64,000 nucleotides of DNA from Streptomyces sp. VRA16 Mangrove soil (GTDB lineage Bacteria > Actinomycetota > Actinomycetes > Streptomycetales > Streptomycetaceae), in contig NZ_JAFVLN010000017.1 in assembly GCF_017377775.1 (NCBI RefSeq), positions 62,001 through 126,000 of the forward strand, given 5' to 3'. The notes under the pieces were generated by a model that saw only the letters and a list, made by a program, of their open reading frames with translations, did no database searches and was not told where the DNA came from. A program made the position numbers and the translations under genes. This document shows positions 63,682 through 64,000 of this stretch, piece by piece; position 1 is the first letter of the stretch, and every line of letters begins with the position of its first letter.

Positions 63682-64000
63682 CCCAGCCTCACTCGCGGGT
63701 CGATGACGGCGTACAGAAGGTCTACGACCAGGTTGGCGACGGCGATCGCGAGGGCCGCGAACAGCGTCACACCGAGGATCACCGGCAGGTCCTTGTTGCT
63801 GATGGCCTGGACCGCCTCCAGGCCGAGGCCCGGGAGGTTGAAGGTGGACTCGGTGAGCACGGCGCCGCCGAGCAGGACGCCGAGGTCGAGTCCGAAGACC
63901 GTGAGGATCGGCGTCATCGCGGAGCGCAGCGCGTGCCGGGTGATGACCGCGGACTCGCCCAGCCCCTTGGCGCGGGCCGTGCGGATGTAGTCCTCGCCCA
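63678..64000 (-). CDS. Peptide ABC transporter permease (OppB/DppB type), C-terminal part
   Basis: Open to the window edge, about 107 codons. The EAA-type loop YIRTARAKGLGESAV, then TVFGLDLGVLLGGAVLTE and the usual end [11 protein letters not shown] identify the C-terminal half of a DppB-type permease. The remaining permease and peptide-binding protein genes should lie to the right. Confidence 0.9.
   Translation of the reverse strand, partial: GEDYIRTARAKGLGESAVITRHALRSAMTPILTVFGLDLGVLLGGAVLTESTFNLPGLGLEAVQAISNKDLPVILGVTLFAALAIAVANLVVDLLYAVIDPRVRLG

Overview
The window is very GC-rich, its genes have strong third-position G/C bias, starts are often GTG, and several genes overlap by 4 nt. Together with the gene content (two LAL-type LuxR regulators, paired c-di-GMP proteins, an ilvB leader peptide, a WXG100-like protein and a TTA leucine codon) this points to a Streptomyces chromosome. 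From memory, the order serA-ilvC-ilvN-ilvB ... gatB-gatA-gatC ... rmdB-ligA ... mnmA-cysteine desulfurase matches the core of S. coelicolor around SCO5485-SCO5515. I could not run a search to confirm this.

Region 1 (1-13.2 kb): the 3' end of an unknown gene, a LAL regulator, then serA and the ilvBNC operon on the minus strand. The ilv operon is preceded by a readable attenuation leader: a 13-aa peptide rich in Ile/Leu/Val and a hairpin followed by six U. Upstream lies a membrane PAS-GGDEF-EAL protein with an intact cyclase motif but a decayed EAL domain, and a D-2-hydroxyacid dehydrogenase. Region 2 (13.3-24.2 kb): an aldo/keto reductase, a lipoprotein sugar dehydrogenase, a DUF6191 protein, a second LAL regulator, small unknown proteins, a GNAT acetyltransferase overlapping an MMPL transporter, and an SLC13/ArsB-type permease.

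Region 3 (24.2-36 kb): the gatCAB amidotransferase operon with a small membrane ORF inserted between gatA and gatB, a cupin, the bifunctional GGDEF-EAL protein RmdB, DNA ligase LigA, a short MetE-like protein, an SDR and a LOG-like protein. Region 4 (36-41.2 kb): six tandem 10-bp repeats ahead of a DUF427 gene. Next comes a four-gene cassette: a TTA-codon (bldA-type) gene, a coupled WXG100-like protein, and two paralogous 94-aa membrane proteins. mnmA and a Tat-exported amidase follow.

Region 5 (41.2-54 kb): a cysteine desulfurase and a ROK regulator, then what looks like an inserted sugar island. It holds a GH1 beta-glucosidase, two sugar ABC permeases, a solute-binding lipoprotein, xylA, xylB and a YicI-type GH31 alpha-xylosidase. 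I infer uptake and hydrolysis of xyloglucan-type oligosaccharides, with the released xylose passing through XylA and XylB. The island carries a CebR-like operator, an inverted operator pair between xylA and xylB, a dead ABC-ATPase remnant, and three separate tandem repeats in 360 bp. Transport ATP hydrolysis is presumably supplied from elsewhere (MsiK-type).

Region 6 (54-64 kb): two small membrane genes divergent from a TetR regulator, an alpha/beta hydrolase with an Asp nucleophile, a WYL regulator divergent from an MDMPI-like protein, a thioesterase, a TRIC/UPF0126 channel, a secreted M1-like peptidase, and the distal genes of an oligopeptide ABC operon running off the right edge. No rRNA, tRNA, CRISPR, transposase or prophage gene was seen.
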